A stretch of 64,000 nucleotides of DNA from Acidiphilium acidophilum (lineage in GTDB: Bacteria > Pseudomonadota > Alphaproteobacteria > Acetobacterales > Acetobacteraceae): the NCBI RefSeq assembly GCF_033842475.1, contig NZ_JAWXYB010000018.1, positions 1-64,000 of the forward strand, written 5' to 3'. This document shows, piece after piece, positions 44,175 to 53,762 of this stretch. A program made the position numbers and the translations under genes. The notes below the pieces were generated by a model that made no database searches, had not been told where the DNA came from, and saw only the letters and a list, made by a program, of their open reading frames with translations. How positions within the stretch are numbered: position 1 is the first letter of the stretch; the number at the start of each line of letters is the position of its first letter.

Positions 44175-45983
44175 TTATTCCGCCGCCATCTGTTCCGACT
44201 GGCTGGGTGATCCGGCTTCGGGTGCTTCATCGGACGCCGGCTCGTCTTCGGGGTCCTCGTCAGCCTCGGTCGGGCCATCGGGGGCCTCGTCGTCGATCGC
44301 GACATCGCTCTCGTCGTCATTCGCCGCGGCAAGGCGTGCCTGCGTCTCCGCCAGCTTGGTCAATTCCTCCTGTGACAGGGCGAAGTTTGCGGCGGGGTAG
44401 ACGAAGCGTTCGGTCTTGAACCGATCGACCACGGCGGCGCGGGTGGCCTTTCCGGTCGGTCGGGGCAGCACGCCGCTCGCGCTGCCGATCCGCTCGATCT
44501 CGGGCTTGGACAGGCAGGAGAGAAATTCCTGCGTCGCCATGCTCGGCAGGAACCGGTCCGCGTCGATCTCGTTGCCCGCGATCCGTGCGACCGGCCCTGA
44601 CTGCATCCCGAAGCCGTCGCGCATGCAGAGCGCATGCTTGAGCATGGCCCGCGCTCCAGTCCGGATCGTGTCAGGATCGAAGGTCAGAACACCGCCGGAT
44701 ATCAGCGGATAGGCGATCGTGCTGCGTCGGCGGTAGATTTGGCCAGGTTCGATCTTCTCGCCGGTGCGGACTTGCACATTGTCGCCAGCGAACGCGAGCA
44801 CGAGCAGGGCAATCAGGGTCTGATCGTCGATCTCGACCTTATCCAGCGCCTCATGCAGGGCGTCGGTTTGGAAGTCGCCGATCATCTTGAGCCCTTCCTT
44901 GGTGACCGGCGGGCGGGAACTCGTTTGCACGAATTCAGCCGCAGTCTCGATCTCGCCTGCATCACCGGCATCTCCGGCTTCGTCCGTTGAGCCCCCTGCC
45001 CCGGCTACGGCAGTGGCCGTTGGCTTGCCCTTCGCCTTCGATTTCGCAACCGGCTTTGGCGCGGGGAGGCGGTAGATCACCGTTTCGACGCAGCCGGTGC
45101 GTTCGTTGACGTAGCGCCCGGCGATCTCGCCCTTGCCCGGCTTGTCGCCATAAATCCTGGTCGCCTTGGCGGGCAGTTTCGGTTCACCCTGCTCGTTCAA
45201 CGGCAGGATGACGTGCCCCTTGGGCAGCTTCTTGCTGAGATATTCATGCTGGGCGTTGAGGTACGCATCGGCCTGGGTGGTGAAGCGGTTATCCTGACCG
45301 TCCTGAGCGAACAAGTCCTCTTCCCAGAGAATGCCGTTGGCCTTGGCGATCTTGGCATCGAACTCGGCATCGCGGGCATAGAACCGGGTTTTGGTCAGCG
45401 CCCGGGCCAGCTCCCACCACGAGGTGCGTTCGGTCTTCTTCGGCTTGTGCTTCTTCCAGGCTTCCGCCTGATCCTCGCGTGAGGCGCTGGCGATGGTGCG
45501 CAGATCCCGCTCGTTCGGTTCATCCCCCTTGGCCATCTGGTCGAGGATGGCGGGATGGATCGAGCCGCAGAGTTTCAGGCGTTTGATCACCCGCGGCGGC
45601 AGCGAGAGCGCGGTGGCGATGCCGTCCTCGCTCCAGCCATCGCCGCAGAGGGCTTCGATGGCGCGCCACATGTCGACCGTGCCGAGCCCTGCGCGCACGA
45701 TATTCTCGCTGAAGGCGCGCATGCTGTCGTGATTGGCGTCATCGCCATCGATCACCAGCACCGGGATGGTGGCGAGACCGGCCGCGATGCAGGCGCGGGT
45801 GCGGCGATCACCGGCCTTGATCACCAGCCTGCCGTCGATCTCACGGGCGATCGGCGGTTGGATCAGGCCGATTTCGCGGATATTGGCCGCAAGCTGGTCC
45901 TCGTAGGCGGCGTCTGGTTTGGTCCGCCGCGGGTTGGCGGGATTGGGCACGAGTGTCTTGGGATCAACCTGTCTCAGGTTCAT
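44175..45983 (-). CDS. Large ParB/RepB-domain plasmid protein
   Basis: 602 aa, twice the usual ParB length. Residues 1-110 form the ParB nuclease/CTPase-like fold: NPRRTKPDAAYEDQLAANIR, IGLIQPPIARE, KAGDRRTRACIAAGLATIPV and AFSENIVRAGLGTVDMWRAI. A helix-turn-helix follows (IATALSLPPRVIKRLKLCG). A Lys-rich linker (near residues 308-325) and an acidic C-terminus (DESDVAIDDEAPDGPTEADE) are extra. No ParA gene is adjacent, so a transcriptional or nuclease role instead of partition is possible. A ribosome site (aaaggagctaccg) precedes the ATG at 45983. Confidence 0.8.
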   Translation of the reverse strand: MNLRQVDPKTLVPNPANPRRTKPDAAYEDQLAANIREIGLIQPPIAREIDGRLVIKAGDRRTRACIAAGLATIPVLVIDGDDANHDSMRAFSENIVRAGLGTVDMWRAIEALCGDGWSEDGIATALSLPPRVIKRLKLCGSIHPAILDQMAKGDEPNERDLRTIASASREDQAEAWKKHKPKKTERTSWWELARALTKTRFYARDAEFDAKIAKANGILWEEDLFAQDGQDNRFTTQADAYLNAQHEYLSKKLPKGHVILPLNEQGEPKLPAKATRIYGDKPGKGEIAGRYVNERTGCVETVIYRLPAPKPVAKSKAKGKPTATAVAGAGGSTDEAGDAGDAGEIETAAEFVQTSSRPPVTKEGLKMIGDFQTDALHEALDKVEIDDQTLIALLVLAFAGDNVQVRTGEKIEPGQIYRRRSTIAYPLISGGVLTFDPDTIRTGARAMLKHALCMRDGFGMQSGPVARIAGNEIDADRFLPSMATQEFLSCLSKPEIERIGSASGVLPRPTGKATRAAVVDRFKTERFVYPAANFALSQEELTKLAETQARLAAANDDESDVAIDDEAPDGPTEADEDPEDEPASDEAPEAGSPSQSEQMAAE

Positions 45984-46233
45984 CGGTAGCTCCTTTTGTG
46001 CGTTGGGGTCGGTTGGGCTGGTTTGATCGCAGCTTTCCCTACCAGTTCATTCTGGAAGTGATTCCCGCCGTGCAGGGTGACGGGACCGGCACCATTGCCG
46101 GCGAGCCGCCCTGTCCTGCGGCGGGCCGGAACGGCGCCGACGCGGGACCGGGCGGCGCAGGCGGCGATGGAGCGCAGCGCTGCCGGGCACGGCACTCTGC
46201 GACGCGTGGCTGCGATAAGCCGCGATGGTCGGA

Positions 46234-46827
46234 TCAGAACCCGGCGAAGAGATCGGGTTGGGTCGCTACAGCTTGGGGCGGCGGGGCGGATGGCCCGGTT
46301 GCCATCGTAGTGGTTGCCGTGGTGGTCGCCGGGACGTGCGCCGCGCCTTGCCGTTCCGGGGGCGCGGGATTGTTCACCGGCTCGAATTTCCGGGCGAGGC
46401 GTTGGTATTCCGCCCGGTCTCGCGCCTCGTGTTCCTGTGCAAGCAATCGGCGGTGCCAGTCGAGGATAGCTGTCCCTTTCAGCCGCCGGATGATGGCCCG
46501 CTCGACGTCGCTGTAGGTCCAGCCCGGATCGCCGTAGCAGGGGTGGGTGATCGTCTGTTCGAGGGACTCGATCTTCGTGGCGCGGCTGCGGAAGAACTCA
46601 TCCCGGAAGCCGGTATGATTGGTGTGGGCGATATGCCCGAACGTGTTGCAGAGGCGATGGTAAAACGCCTTGGTGAACAGACGTTCGGGAAAATCCTCCG
46701 CGATGAACCGGAGCAGGTGGTTGGCGAATTTCGCCTTGTCGGCGCCGGTGTCCCATTTGGTGGCCGTGAACGGATCGGCGGTGAGCAGCGGCAGGCGGAT
46801 GGCGCGCGACAGCGCGATCGGCAGCAT
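46234..46827 (-). CDS. Uncharacterised plasmid protein
   Basis: 197 aa; aaaggagatcgcc precedes the ATG at 46827, which decides the start over the longer frame. Helical core with TKWDTGADKAKFANHLLRF, FPERLFTKAFYHRLCNTFGH and YSDVERAIIRRLKG, then a low-complexity Thr/Ala/Pro tail (TTTATTTMATGPSAPPP) ending QPDLFAGF. The ending resembles a PIP-like or clamp-binding tail, but that is speculative. Lies between the methylase-helicase and ParB genes. Confidence 0.6.
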   Translation of the reverse strand: MLPIALSRAIRLPLLTADPFTATKWDTGADKAKFANHLLRFIAEDFPERLFTKAFYHRLCNTFGHIAHTNHTGFRDEFFRSRATKIESLEQTITHPCYGDPGWTYSDVERAIIRRLKGTAILDWHRRLLAQEHEARDRAEYQRLARKFEPVNNPAPPERQGAAHVPATTTATTTMATGPSAPPPQAVATQPDLFAGF

Positions 46828-46976
46828 GGCGATCTCCTTTCGGGTGGCGTGGTCAGGATTGGGGTCAGGGTCTCGAAGCGTGTGGAGCCCGGTGGGCGAG
46901 CCGCCGGTCTTGTGATGGCTCGCCCGATCTATGGTACCGGGGAACGCGGGGCGGGGGACAGGACGGATCGACCCGC

Positions 46977-49900
46977 TCAACGACCCTCTGCGGGATCGCT
47001 GTCGTCATCCGAATTGGGCGTACCGACATCATCGGTCGCATCGTCCTCGAAGCTGCCGTGGCGGTGGAACAGGACCGGGAATTCGAGAGCCGCCTCCCCT
47101 GCCCCACCCGTCGCGCTCGCTTCGTCCTCGCTCGCGGCCAGCGCCTTGTCGATCGCGGCCAGTTCCGCGAGCTTGGCATCGAGTTCGCCCTGCAGCTCGA
47201 ACGGAGCACCGATCCGGGATTCGTATTCACCGATCCGGTATTCGGCGTTGCGCAGATCCTCCTCCGCCCGCTGGCGCTCGGTTTCCAGGCGGACCAACGC
47301 GCCTTCCAGCCGGGCGATCACGCCGAGCGGGTTCATCTCCTCGGGCATCTCGACCAGCAGCGGGCGATCGGTCAGGTGCAGGAGCACCTTGGCGCTGTCG
47401 ATCCCGCCCTTGCGGTTCCGGGTGATCCGCAGCGAGATTTTGAACCCGCCGATTTCACCGGCAATCGCGTCGGTCTCTCCCCAGGCACTCTCCATGATCG
47501 TGCGGATCAGCACCGATCCGGCCTGCTTGCGCTCGGTGAACCGCTCCTCGCCGAGAACCATGGCGAAGGCTTCCCCGCGCGTGTCGATCCGCCGCGCGAT
47601 GTCCTGATCGAGCCCGGCGATCCGCTTCGTAGCGTCGGTAATGGTCCAGCGCGCCTCGTTCAGGGTGCGGCGGATCGCGATCTGGCCGTCGATATGGGCA
47701 TCGCTCAGGCGCCGGAGCCGGGCCAATTCGGCTTCGAGACCGGCCTTCTGCATCAGCCGCTGATCCCCCGAGGCGATCGCCTTGGCCATCGCGAACTGGT
47801 TGGACTGGCTCCCGGCGTCCTCCAGCCGCCGGATCGAGCGATCACCCGACAGCGAGGCTTCGATGAAGCGCTGCTTGCGCTCGTTGTTCTGCCACATCGT
47901 CGCGTCCATGCTGGTCTGCGTCGCATAGGCGTAGATCGCGATCTCCTCGTTCTGGTTGCCCTGCCGCTCGATCCGTCCCTCGCGCTGCTCGATGTCCGAG
48001 GGCAGCCACGGCACATCGAGATGGTGCAACGCGACCAACCGCTTCTGCCCGTTCACACCGGTCCCGAGCGTCTGCGACGATCCGATCAGGACCCGCACCT
48101 TGCCCGCGTTGAAGTCGGCGACCACCCGCTGTTTCTCCGCCGCCTTGCGGTAATCCTGCATGAAGGCGATCTCTCCGGCGGGCACGCCGCGCGCGACCAG
48201 CTGGTCCCTGATCCAGCGATAGGCCGAGAAGCCACGGGTCTTCTCGACGTTCAGCGTCCCGAGATCGGAGAAGATCATCTGACCCGCGCCCCGGTTGGGG
48301 TAAGGTTCACCGCTGGCATCGAGATATTGCCGTGCCGCCGTGTCGCGCCAGATCTCGAATACCTTGTCGATCATGGCGTTCAGCTTGCTGCCAGGGTCCG
48401 GCATCCCGCCCTGGGTGACCAGGCGCAGGTCGATCGCGGCATGGCGGCCATCGGTGATCACCGAGAGCAGGATATCATCGCCCTTCTGCGGCTTGCCTTT
48501 GCGCGCCTCGATCTCCTTGATCCGGTGATCGAGGAAGCGTTGATAGGCCCGGAAGTTCTCGCTCGGCTCGACCGCGACCAGCTGGCGCTTGCCGGTGGCG
48601 ATCCGGGGCAGTTTCAGATAGTCGCGCAGATCGGCCTTCTGGACGACATCGGCGAAGCTGCGGAAGATATCGATCAGCTCCGGCACGTTGACGAATTCCG
48701 AGAACCGGGTGACCGGCTTGTAGTGGCCGGAGGGCTGAAGTTCGAGATCGGTGCGGGCATCCCCGAAATTTGCCGCCCATCCATCGAAATGCTGCAAACC
48801 CATCCGGGTCAGGATGTCCTCGGCGAAGAAGCGCTGCAGCGTGTAGAGTTCACCCATGGTATTGGTGATCGGCGTGCCGCTGGCCATCACCAGAGCCCGG
48901 CCGGGGTTCTTCCGGTCGATGAACCGCGTCTTGACGAACAGATCCCAGGCCCGCTGCGACCCGTTCGGATCGACGCCCTTGAGGGTCGCCATGTTGGTCG
49001 CGAAGCTGAGCTTGCGGAATTCCTGGGCTTCGTCGACGATGATCTGGTCGATCCCCATCTCGCTGATCGTCAGCAGATCGTCCTTGTCGCTGCCGAGGGT
49101 TTCCAGCCGGGCTTCGAAGCCTTCCTTGATCCGCTCGATCCGCTTGCGGCTGATCCGGTCCTCGCTGTCCACCGAGGCGAGGATGTCCTCCATCGCGGCG
49201 ATCTGCTCCTGAAGCATGCCACGCTCGAAGCTGGCCGGGACCGCGATGAACTTGAAGGCGGAGTGGGTGATGATGATGCAATCCCATTCCCCCGTCGCGG
49301 CGCGGGCGATGAAGCGCTGGCGCTTCGCCTTCGCAAAATTCGTCTCGTCGGCGACCATGATGCGGGCGGTCGGATAGAGCAGCAGGAATTCCCGGCTCGC
49401 CTGGGCGAGGCAATGGCCGGGGACCACCATCATCGCCTTGGTGATCAGGCCGAGGCGCTTCTGCTCCATCACCGCAGCCGCCATCGAGAAGGTTTTGCCG
49501 GCCCCGACCGCATGCGCGATATAGGTCGCGCCATCGGCGATGATCCGCCAGATCGCGCGCTTCTGGTGGGCATAGAAGCTGATCACGCTGGATGCGCCGG
49601 GCAGGGTCAGGTGCGACCCGTCGAAATGCCGGGGCACCAGATTGTTCATCAGGTCGTTGTAGATCCGGCACAGCCGTTCGGCGCGCTCCGCATCGGTCCA
49701 GATCCAGGACTGGAACGCGGTCTTGATTTTGGTCAGCTTCTCCTTGGCCGCCTCGGTCTCGATCACGTTGAGCTGGCGGCGTTCGGTCCCGTTCTCCATC
49801 CAGATGTCCCAGATCTGCGGGATCTGCGAGTTCAGCGCGTCATCGAGCAACTCGCCGGCGTGGCGGCGCCCGGTGCCCCATTCGGTGGTGCAGGCCCCGA

Positions 49901-52199
49901 CCCCGGCGAAGGCGCTGGTATTCAGCGACCAGCTGCCGATCTCGCGGACATGGTGGACCTTGGTGAGGACACCGATGATGTCCGTGCAGAAGCGTTCGAT
50001 CATGCTGGTCGGGATCCAGGTCGCGCCGAGCCGCGCGGTGATCTCGGAGGGTTTCAGATCGACCGGCTGGGCGGCTTCGAGCGCGGTGACGTTGATCTCG
50101 AAGCGCGGGTCATCCAGTGCCGCGCCACGGGCGGTGACCAGCTTGGTCCGCACCGGGCCGGAGAGGTAGGCATCGGCGGTCTCCCAGCGTCCGGTCTCCG
50201 GATTGAGGAAGATCGCGGGTCCAAGGTCGGCGATCACCGCCTCGGCGGTGCTGCCGATCAGTTCGGCGATGTGGTCGGGGTCGGGGGCACCACGATCGTG
50301 CAGGCACATGGTCAGCGCATCCGTGACCGTCTCGATCGCGGGATCCGCCGGCGGATCGATGACGCGGCGGTCGAAGATCGCGCCATGCTGCCCGCGCCTT
50401 GTGTCGGTATCGTACTCCTCGATCGAGGCGACCAGCCAGACATCGGGATCGTCGGCGAAGGGGGCGAGATTGGGGCGGCGGACGATATCGCGGGTCTTGC
50501 CGGTCTCCTCGTCGGTGATCGTCACGATGTCGGTCTTGTTGATCGGCCCGTAGCTCCGGACGAACCGGCCATAGGCGAGGCGGAGATCCTTCTGGGCGTC
50601 CTGCCACGGCAGGTTGGCCTCCTGGGCACGCAGCACCGCGCGCACCGCGTTGCGCACCGGGATCAGCGCGTCGATGATCTGCGCCGAGAGCAGCGGGATG
50701 CCATCGCGCCTGGAGTTCTTCTGCTTGACCGCGATCTCGGTCGGGATGCCGTCGATCACCTGATGCAGCCGGTTGCGGATCACCAGATAGCTGCCTTCGC
50801 GGATCGTCGCACCCTCGGCCGCGGTGCCGGTGTAGACCGGTGAAGCGATCTCGTCGGGTTTGCGGAACCGCGCCGGATCGGGGGTGTGGACGCCGGCAGG
50901 GAGGGTCGCCAGCGCCTCGCGCAGAGCATCCTGCAGCGCGGGGCCGGTATCGCCCTTGCAGGTGTAGATCAGCCCGTAGGGGCTGCTGGTCCGGTCATGA
51001 GTGCCGAGCACCTGCCCGGGCCGGTCGAGGAAATATCGGTTGATCGCAATCGCGGGTTCCCCGTCCGATGCGGGCAGGGCTTCGCCGGTGCCGATCCAGT
51101 TCACCGCGCCGGGGATCTCGTCATCCCCGCGCGCGCGGAACAGCAGCAGGTCGACCACGACGTCGGTGCCGGCATCGGCGCGCATCGCCCCGGCGGGCAG
51201 GCGCACCGCGCCGAGCAGATCGGCACGGGCGGCAATGATCTCGCGCGCGGTCGCATCGGTCTTGTCCATGGTCCAGCGGCTGACCACGAAGGCAGCGAGA
51301 CCGCCGGGGCGCAGATGATGGATCGCGCGGGCGATGAAGTAATCGTGCAGCGAGAGGGCGACGGGCGGCGTGACCTCCATCAGCCGCTGGGTCCGGTCCG
51401 AGAAGGGCGGGTTCCCGATCGCGAGATCGAGATCCCCGGCGAGCTTCGCCTTGGTGAAATCCTCCTGCCGGATCTGGCTTTCCGGAAACAGGAGCCGGGT
51501 GATACGCGCAGTCACCGGATCAGCCTCGATCCCCGTGAAATGGCTGTTCGCGGCGATGGTCTCCGGGGCCAGAGCGAGGAACAGGCCGGTGCCGCAGCCG
51601 GGTTCGAGGATGCGACCGCCTTCATAGCCGAGGCGCTCCACCGCGTTCCAGAGCGCACGGATGAGGTATTCGGGGGTGTAGTGGGCATACTGGGTCGCGC
51701 GCATCAGCCCGGCCCGCTCATAGCCGCTGACCAGGGTTTCCAGATCGGTGCCGATCTCGTCCCACCCGGGGCGGAACGCCTCGCCGGCGCGGCGGAACAC
51801 GCTCTGGGCCAGTTCGGTGCTGCTGAAGGCGCAGAACTTGATCAGCGTCGCCTGCTCTTCCGGCGTGGCCGGACGCGCGGCGGCTTCGATCGCGCGCACG
51901 AGGCGGATCGCGGCGAGATTGTCGCGGGCGCGGTTCTTCCAGCCGGCGGCAAGGCCGCGATCGCCGGTCAGACGAAAATTCGCGGCGCGCGATCCGGTGG
52001 CAGGCAATGCCGCAAGGGCAGCATGAGCCCCCTGCCCTGCTGGCATCTCGTCCTCCGGGGCGTCATGATCATGGATCGGGTCTTCCTTCATCGGGATGCG
52101 GATCAGTCCCACCGGGGTGAGGTCGGCCGGGGTGAGCGCGGTGGAGCCGAACAGGTCGAGGCTGAACTGGCCGCTCTGATCGAACGGGTTGATGGGCAT
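46977..52199 (-). CDS. DNA N6-methylase-SF2 helicase fusion (1740 aa)
   Basis: The N-terminal methylase has motif I EPGCGTGLFL (about residues 199-208) and motif IV GNPPFSD (262-268), the NPPF form of adenine methylases. The SF2 helicase follows: Walker A AVGAGKTFSMA near 900, DEAQEFRKLSF near 1056, SGTPITNTMGE near 1115 and motif VI QREGRIERQGNQ near 1410. The C-terminal 250 residues are mostly coiled coil (ARLEGALVRLETERQRAEED) ending in an acidic tail. Large fusions of this kind occur on conjugative plasmids and phages and are thought to protect or process incoming DNA; a specificity subunit or nuclease domain is not visible. No frameshift. Confidence 0.85.
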   Translation of the reverse strand: MPINPFDQSGQFSLDLFGSTALTPADLTPVGLIRIPMKEDPIHDHDAPEDEMPAGQGAHAALAALPATGSRAANFRLTGDRGLAAGWKNRARDNLAAIRLVRAIEAAARPATPEEQATLIKFCAFSSTELAQSVFRRAGEAFRPGWDEIGTDLETLVSGYERAGLMRATQYAHYTPEYLIRALWNAVERLGYEGGRILEPGCGTGLFLALAPETIAANSHFTGIEADPVTARITRLLFPESQIRQEDFTKAKLAGDLDLAIGNPPFSDRTQRLMEVTPPVALSLHDYFIARAIHHLRPGGLAAFVVSRWTMDKTDATAREIIAARADLLGAVRLPAGAMRADAGTDVVVDLLLFRARGDDEIPGAVNWIGTGEALPASDGEPAIAINRYFLDRPGQVLGTHDRTSSPYGLIYTCKGDTGPALQDALREALATLPAGVHTPDPARFRKPDEIASPVYTGTAAEGATIREGSYLVIRNRLHQVIDGIPTEIAVKQKNSRRDGIPLLSAQIIDALIPVRNAVRAVLRAQEANLPWQDAQKDLRLAYGRFVRSYGPINKTDIVTITDEETGKTRDIVRRPNLAPFADDPDVWLVASIEEYDTDTRRGQHGAIFDRRVIDPPADPAIETVTDALTMCLHDRGAPDPDHIAELIGSTAEAVIADLGPAIFLNPETGRWETADAYLSGPVRTKLVTARGAALDDPRFEINVTALEAAQPVDLKPSEITARLGATWIPTSMIERFCTDIIGVLTKVHHVREIGSWSLNTSAFAGVGACTTEWGTGRRHAGELLDDALNSQIPQIWDIWMENGTERRQLNVIETEAAKEKLTKIKTAFQSWIWTDAERAERLCRIYNDLMNNLVPRHFDGSHLTLPGASSVISFYAHQKRAIWRIIADGATYIAHAVGAGKTFSMAAAVMEQKRLGLITKAMMVVPGHCLAQASREFLLLYPTARIMVADETNFAKAKRQRFIARAATGEWDCIIITHSAFKFIAVPASFERGMLQEQIAAMEDILASVDSEDRISRKRIERIKEGFEARLETLGSDKDDLLTISEMGIDQIIVDEAQEFRKLSFATNMATLKGVDPNGSQRAWDLFVKTRFIDRKNPGRALVMASGTPITNTMGELYTLQRFFAEDILTRMGLQHFDGWAANFGDARTDLELQPSGHYKPVTRFSEFVNVPELIDIFRSFADVVQKADLRDYLKLPRIATGKRQLVAVEPSENFRAYQRFLDHRIKEIEARKGKPQKGDDILLSVITDGRHAAIDLRLVTQGGMPDPGSKLNAMIDKVFEIWRDTAARQYLDASGEPYPNRGAGQMIFSDLGTLNVEKTRGFSAYRWIRDQLVARGVPAGEIAFMQDYRKAAEKQRVVADFNAGKVRVLIGSSQTLGTGVNGQKRLVALHHLDVPWLPSDIEQREGRIERQGNQNEEIAIYAYATQTSMDATMWQNNERKQRFIEASLSGDRSIRRLEDAGSQSNQFAMAKAIASGDQRLMQKAGLEAELARLRRLSDAHIDGQIAIRRTLNEARWTITDATKRIAGLDQDIARRIDTRGEAFAMVLGEERFTERKQAGSVLIRTIMESAWGETDAIAGEIGGFKISLRITRNRKGGIDSAKVLLHLTDRPLLVEMPEEMNPLGVIARLEGALVRLETERQRAEEDLRNAEYRIGEYESRIGAPFELQGELDAKLAELAAIDKALAASEDEASATGGAGEAALEFPVLFHRHGSFEDDATDDVGTPNSDDDSDPAEGR

Positions 52200-52316
52200 G
52201 ATGTGTCATCCTTTGGAACGAACGAAGAACGCCGCCCGTGGGGGCGGCGTTCCGGTGGGTTGAGGGGAGAATCAGGCGTCCGGCGGTCGGCGGTCGCCAA
52301 CCGCCGGAGAACGACC

Positions 52317-52652
52317 TCAGTCGAAGGGCGTGCCGCCGCTCATCGGTTCGATCGCGGCGAGCAGATCGGGGTGTTCCTGCGCGAAGCGGCCCCGCTGGTA
52401 GGGGCGGCCGCGTTCGGTCTCGATGATCAGGCGTTTGAACCGGCTGATATCGGTGATCCGGACGTAGCCGTGCCGGGCGCACCAGGCCCCGTTCTCGTAT
52501 TCATCCTGAAGATCGGGATGGAGTGGCGACATACCCGTCCGGGTCACCTCGTCGAGCATGCCGCGTAGCCACCAGGCATGCAGGCGGTATTTGTCGGTCA
52601 CCCGACCGTGCTGCTTGATCAGGCGGTCACGCCGGGAGCGATAGCGTTGCAT
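52317..52652 (-). CDS. Small hypothetical plasmid protein
   Basis: 111 aa from the ATG at 52652. Basic N-terminus (QRYRSRRDRLIKQHGRVTDK) then HAWWLRGMLDEVTR and a C-terminal YVRITDISRFKRLIIETERG. No family recognised. Overlaps the end of the upstream gene by 26 bases. Confidence 0.55.
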   Translation of the reverse strand: MQRYRSRRDRLIKQHGRVTDKYRLHAWWLRGMLDEVTRTGMSPLHPDLQDEYENGAWCARHGYVRITDISRFKRLIIETERGRPYQRGRFAQEHPDLLAAIEPMSGGTPFD

Positions 52653-53040
52653 CGCCAGCCTCCTGCGGATCACGGATGTTGTGGATATCGGCACCGGCGC
52701 TGCGATAACGTGCCGCGATGATCTCGAGGCTGTCGTAGGACAGGGCATCGCAGAGGATGAACCGGGGGTCCTCGCCGACCGCGATCATCGGCCCGCTGAA
52801 CGCGAGATGAAGCACCTGATCGGGATCGGCGTGACGCACATCGATGACGGCACCGCCGATTGCGAGCACCCGGGCCTTCATGGCGTCGAGGTCGTAGCCC
52901 GAGATGGTGCGACCCCAACTGACGTAGAGCGTCCATTGCGAGGGGTTGATCCACAGATGCCCGCCTTTGGTCGCGCATGACTGGGCGATCAGATCATCGA
53001 GGAATTCGGCATTGCCGTTACGGCGTGTGGGAGGGATCAT
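52627..53040 (-). CDS. Small hypothetical plasmid protein
   Basis: 137 aa from the ATG at 53040; aggcaccaat gives only a weak ribosome site. Sequence includes HLWINPSQWTLYVSWGRTIS, VLAIGGAVIDVRHADPDQ and DALSYDSLEIIAARYRSAG, probably an alpha/beta fold. No family recognised. Sits 10 bases after the 53051 stop, in one operon. Confidence 0.6.
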   Translation of the reverse strand: MIPPTRRNGNAEFLDDLIAQSCATKGGHLWINPSQWTLYVSWGRTISGYDLDAMKARVLAIGGAVIDVRHADPDQVLHLAFSGPMIAVGEDPRFILCDALSYDSLEIIAARYRSAGADIHNIRDPQEAGDATLSLPA

Positions 53041-53050
53041 TGGTGCCTCC

Positions 53051-53449
53051 TCAGATCATGCCGAGGGCGAGCAGCCATGACGGCGCGCCATCGGGCGAAT
53101 GACCGTCGGGCTCGACCTCCTCGCCATCGGTGGCCTCGACCACGCTGTCGGTCGACCAGCGTTCGATCTCGACCATCGAGGGCAGATCCCTGATCGCCCG
53201 CGCCCAGGCCGGCAGCGCCGTGATCGCGAGCGCGGCCCGTGCGAAGCGTTCGGCCCGGATCGCATCGGTCTCGGCGGACGCGCGGGTGCGGACCCAATCC
53301 CCGCCGACCTCGCGGACATAGACCGCGCCATCCTCGCGGTAGGAGACCAGGCGATGGAGTTTGGTGCTGAAGAACCGGTAGCGTTCGGGCTCCGCGCCGA
53401 TCGGTTGCGCGGGCGCTTCGCCCGGCAGGGATTCCTGGGATGCTGACAT
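53051..53449 (-). CDS. Small hypothetical plasmid protein
   Basis: 132 aa; aggagatccctccc precedes the ATG at 53449. Mid-part RYRFFSTKLHRLVSYREDGA then YVREVGGDWVRTRAS looks like a small beta-rich domain, followed by helices. No family recognised. First gene of the run that includes the methylase-helicase; the GC-rich repeat at 53556-53655 lies 107 bases upstream. Confidence 0.55.
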   Translation of the reverse strand: MSASQESLPGEAPAQPIGAEPERYRFFSTKLHRLVSYREDGAVYVREVGGDWVRTRASAETDAIRAERFARAALAITALPAWARAIRDLPSMVEIERWSTDSVVEATDGEEVEPDGHSPDGAPSWLLALGMI

Positions 53450-53555
53450 GGGAGGGATCTCCTTCGATGGGGTGAGATCCGATCGAAATCCTTTCGCGTT
53501 CGTCTGGATTTCTCGAATCTACCCATCGCGCGACCGCGATCCGGCGACGGCAGGC

Positions 53556-53655
53556 AAGGACGCGGGGCGGGCCGCTTCGCCCGACCCGCGGGACCGGAGC
53601 CACGCGCAGCCTGCCCCCGGGCAGGCGAGCATGGCGAGGACCCACGCCTTGCCGG
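53556..53655 (-). repeat. GC-rich leader repeat, copy A
   Basis: About 100 bases similar by eye (roughly 80-85%) to 59589-59689. Shared cores are gcggggcggg, ttcgcccg, gccacgcgcagcc and gcgagcatggcgagg. On the minus strand it lies upstream of the 53449 gene and holds an ATG (53632) that opens a short MLA-starting frame ending before that gene. Confidence 0.6.
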
Positions 53656-53762
53656 ACAAGACGGATGCGGTAGCCGATTTTCCTGTTCGGCTGTCCTCCG
53701 TTTTCTCTTTCAATTTTCAGGATTTGCGTTAGATCGCGAAGGATCACCGATAGGAACTGTCT

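Noticed and set aside
47058-50843. 1261-aa plus-strand open frame
   Set aside because: It is antisense to the methylase-helicase gene, whose motifs are complete; high GC keeps the opposite strand open.
50886-52568. 560-aa plus-strand open frame
   Set aside because: Antisense of the methylase part of the fusion gene; no recognisable motifs.
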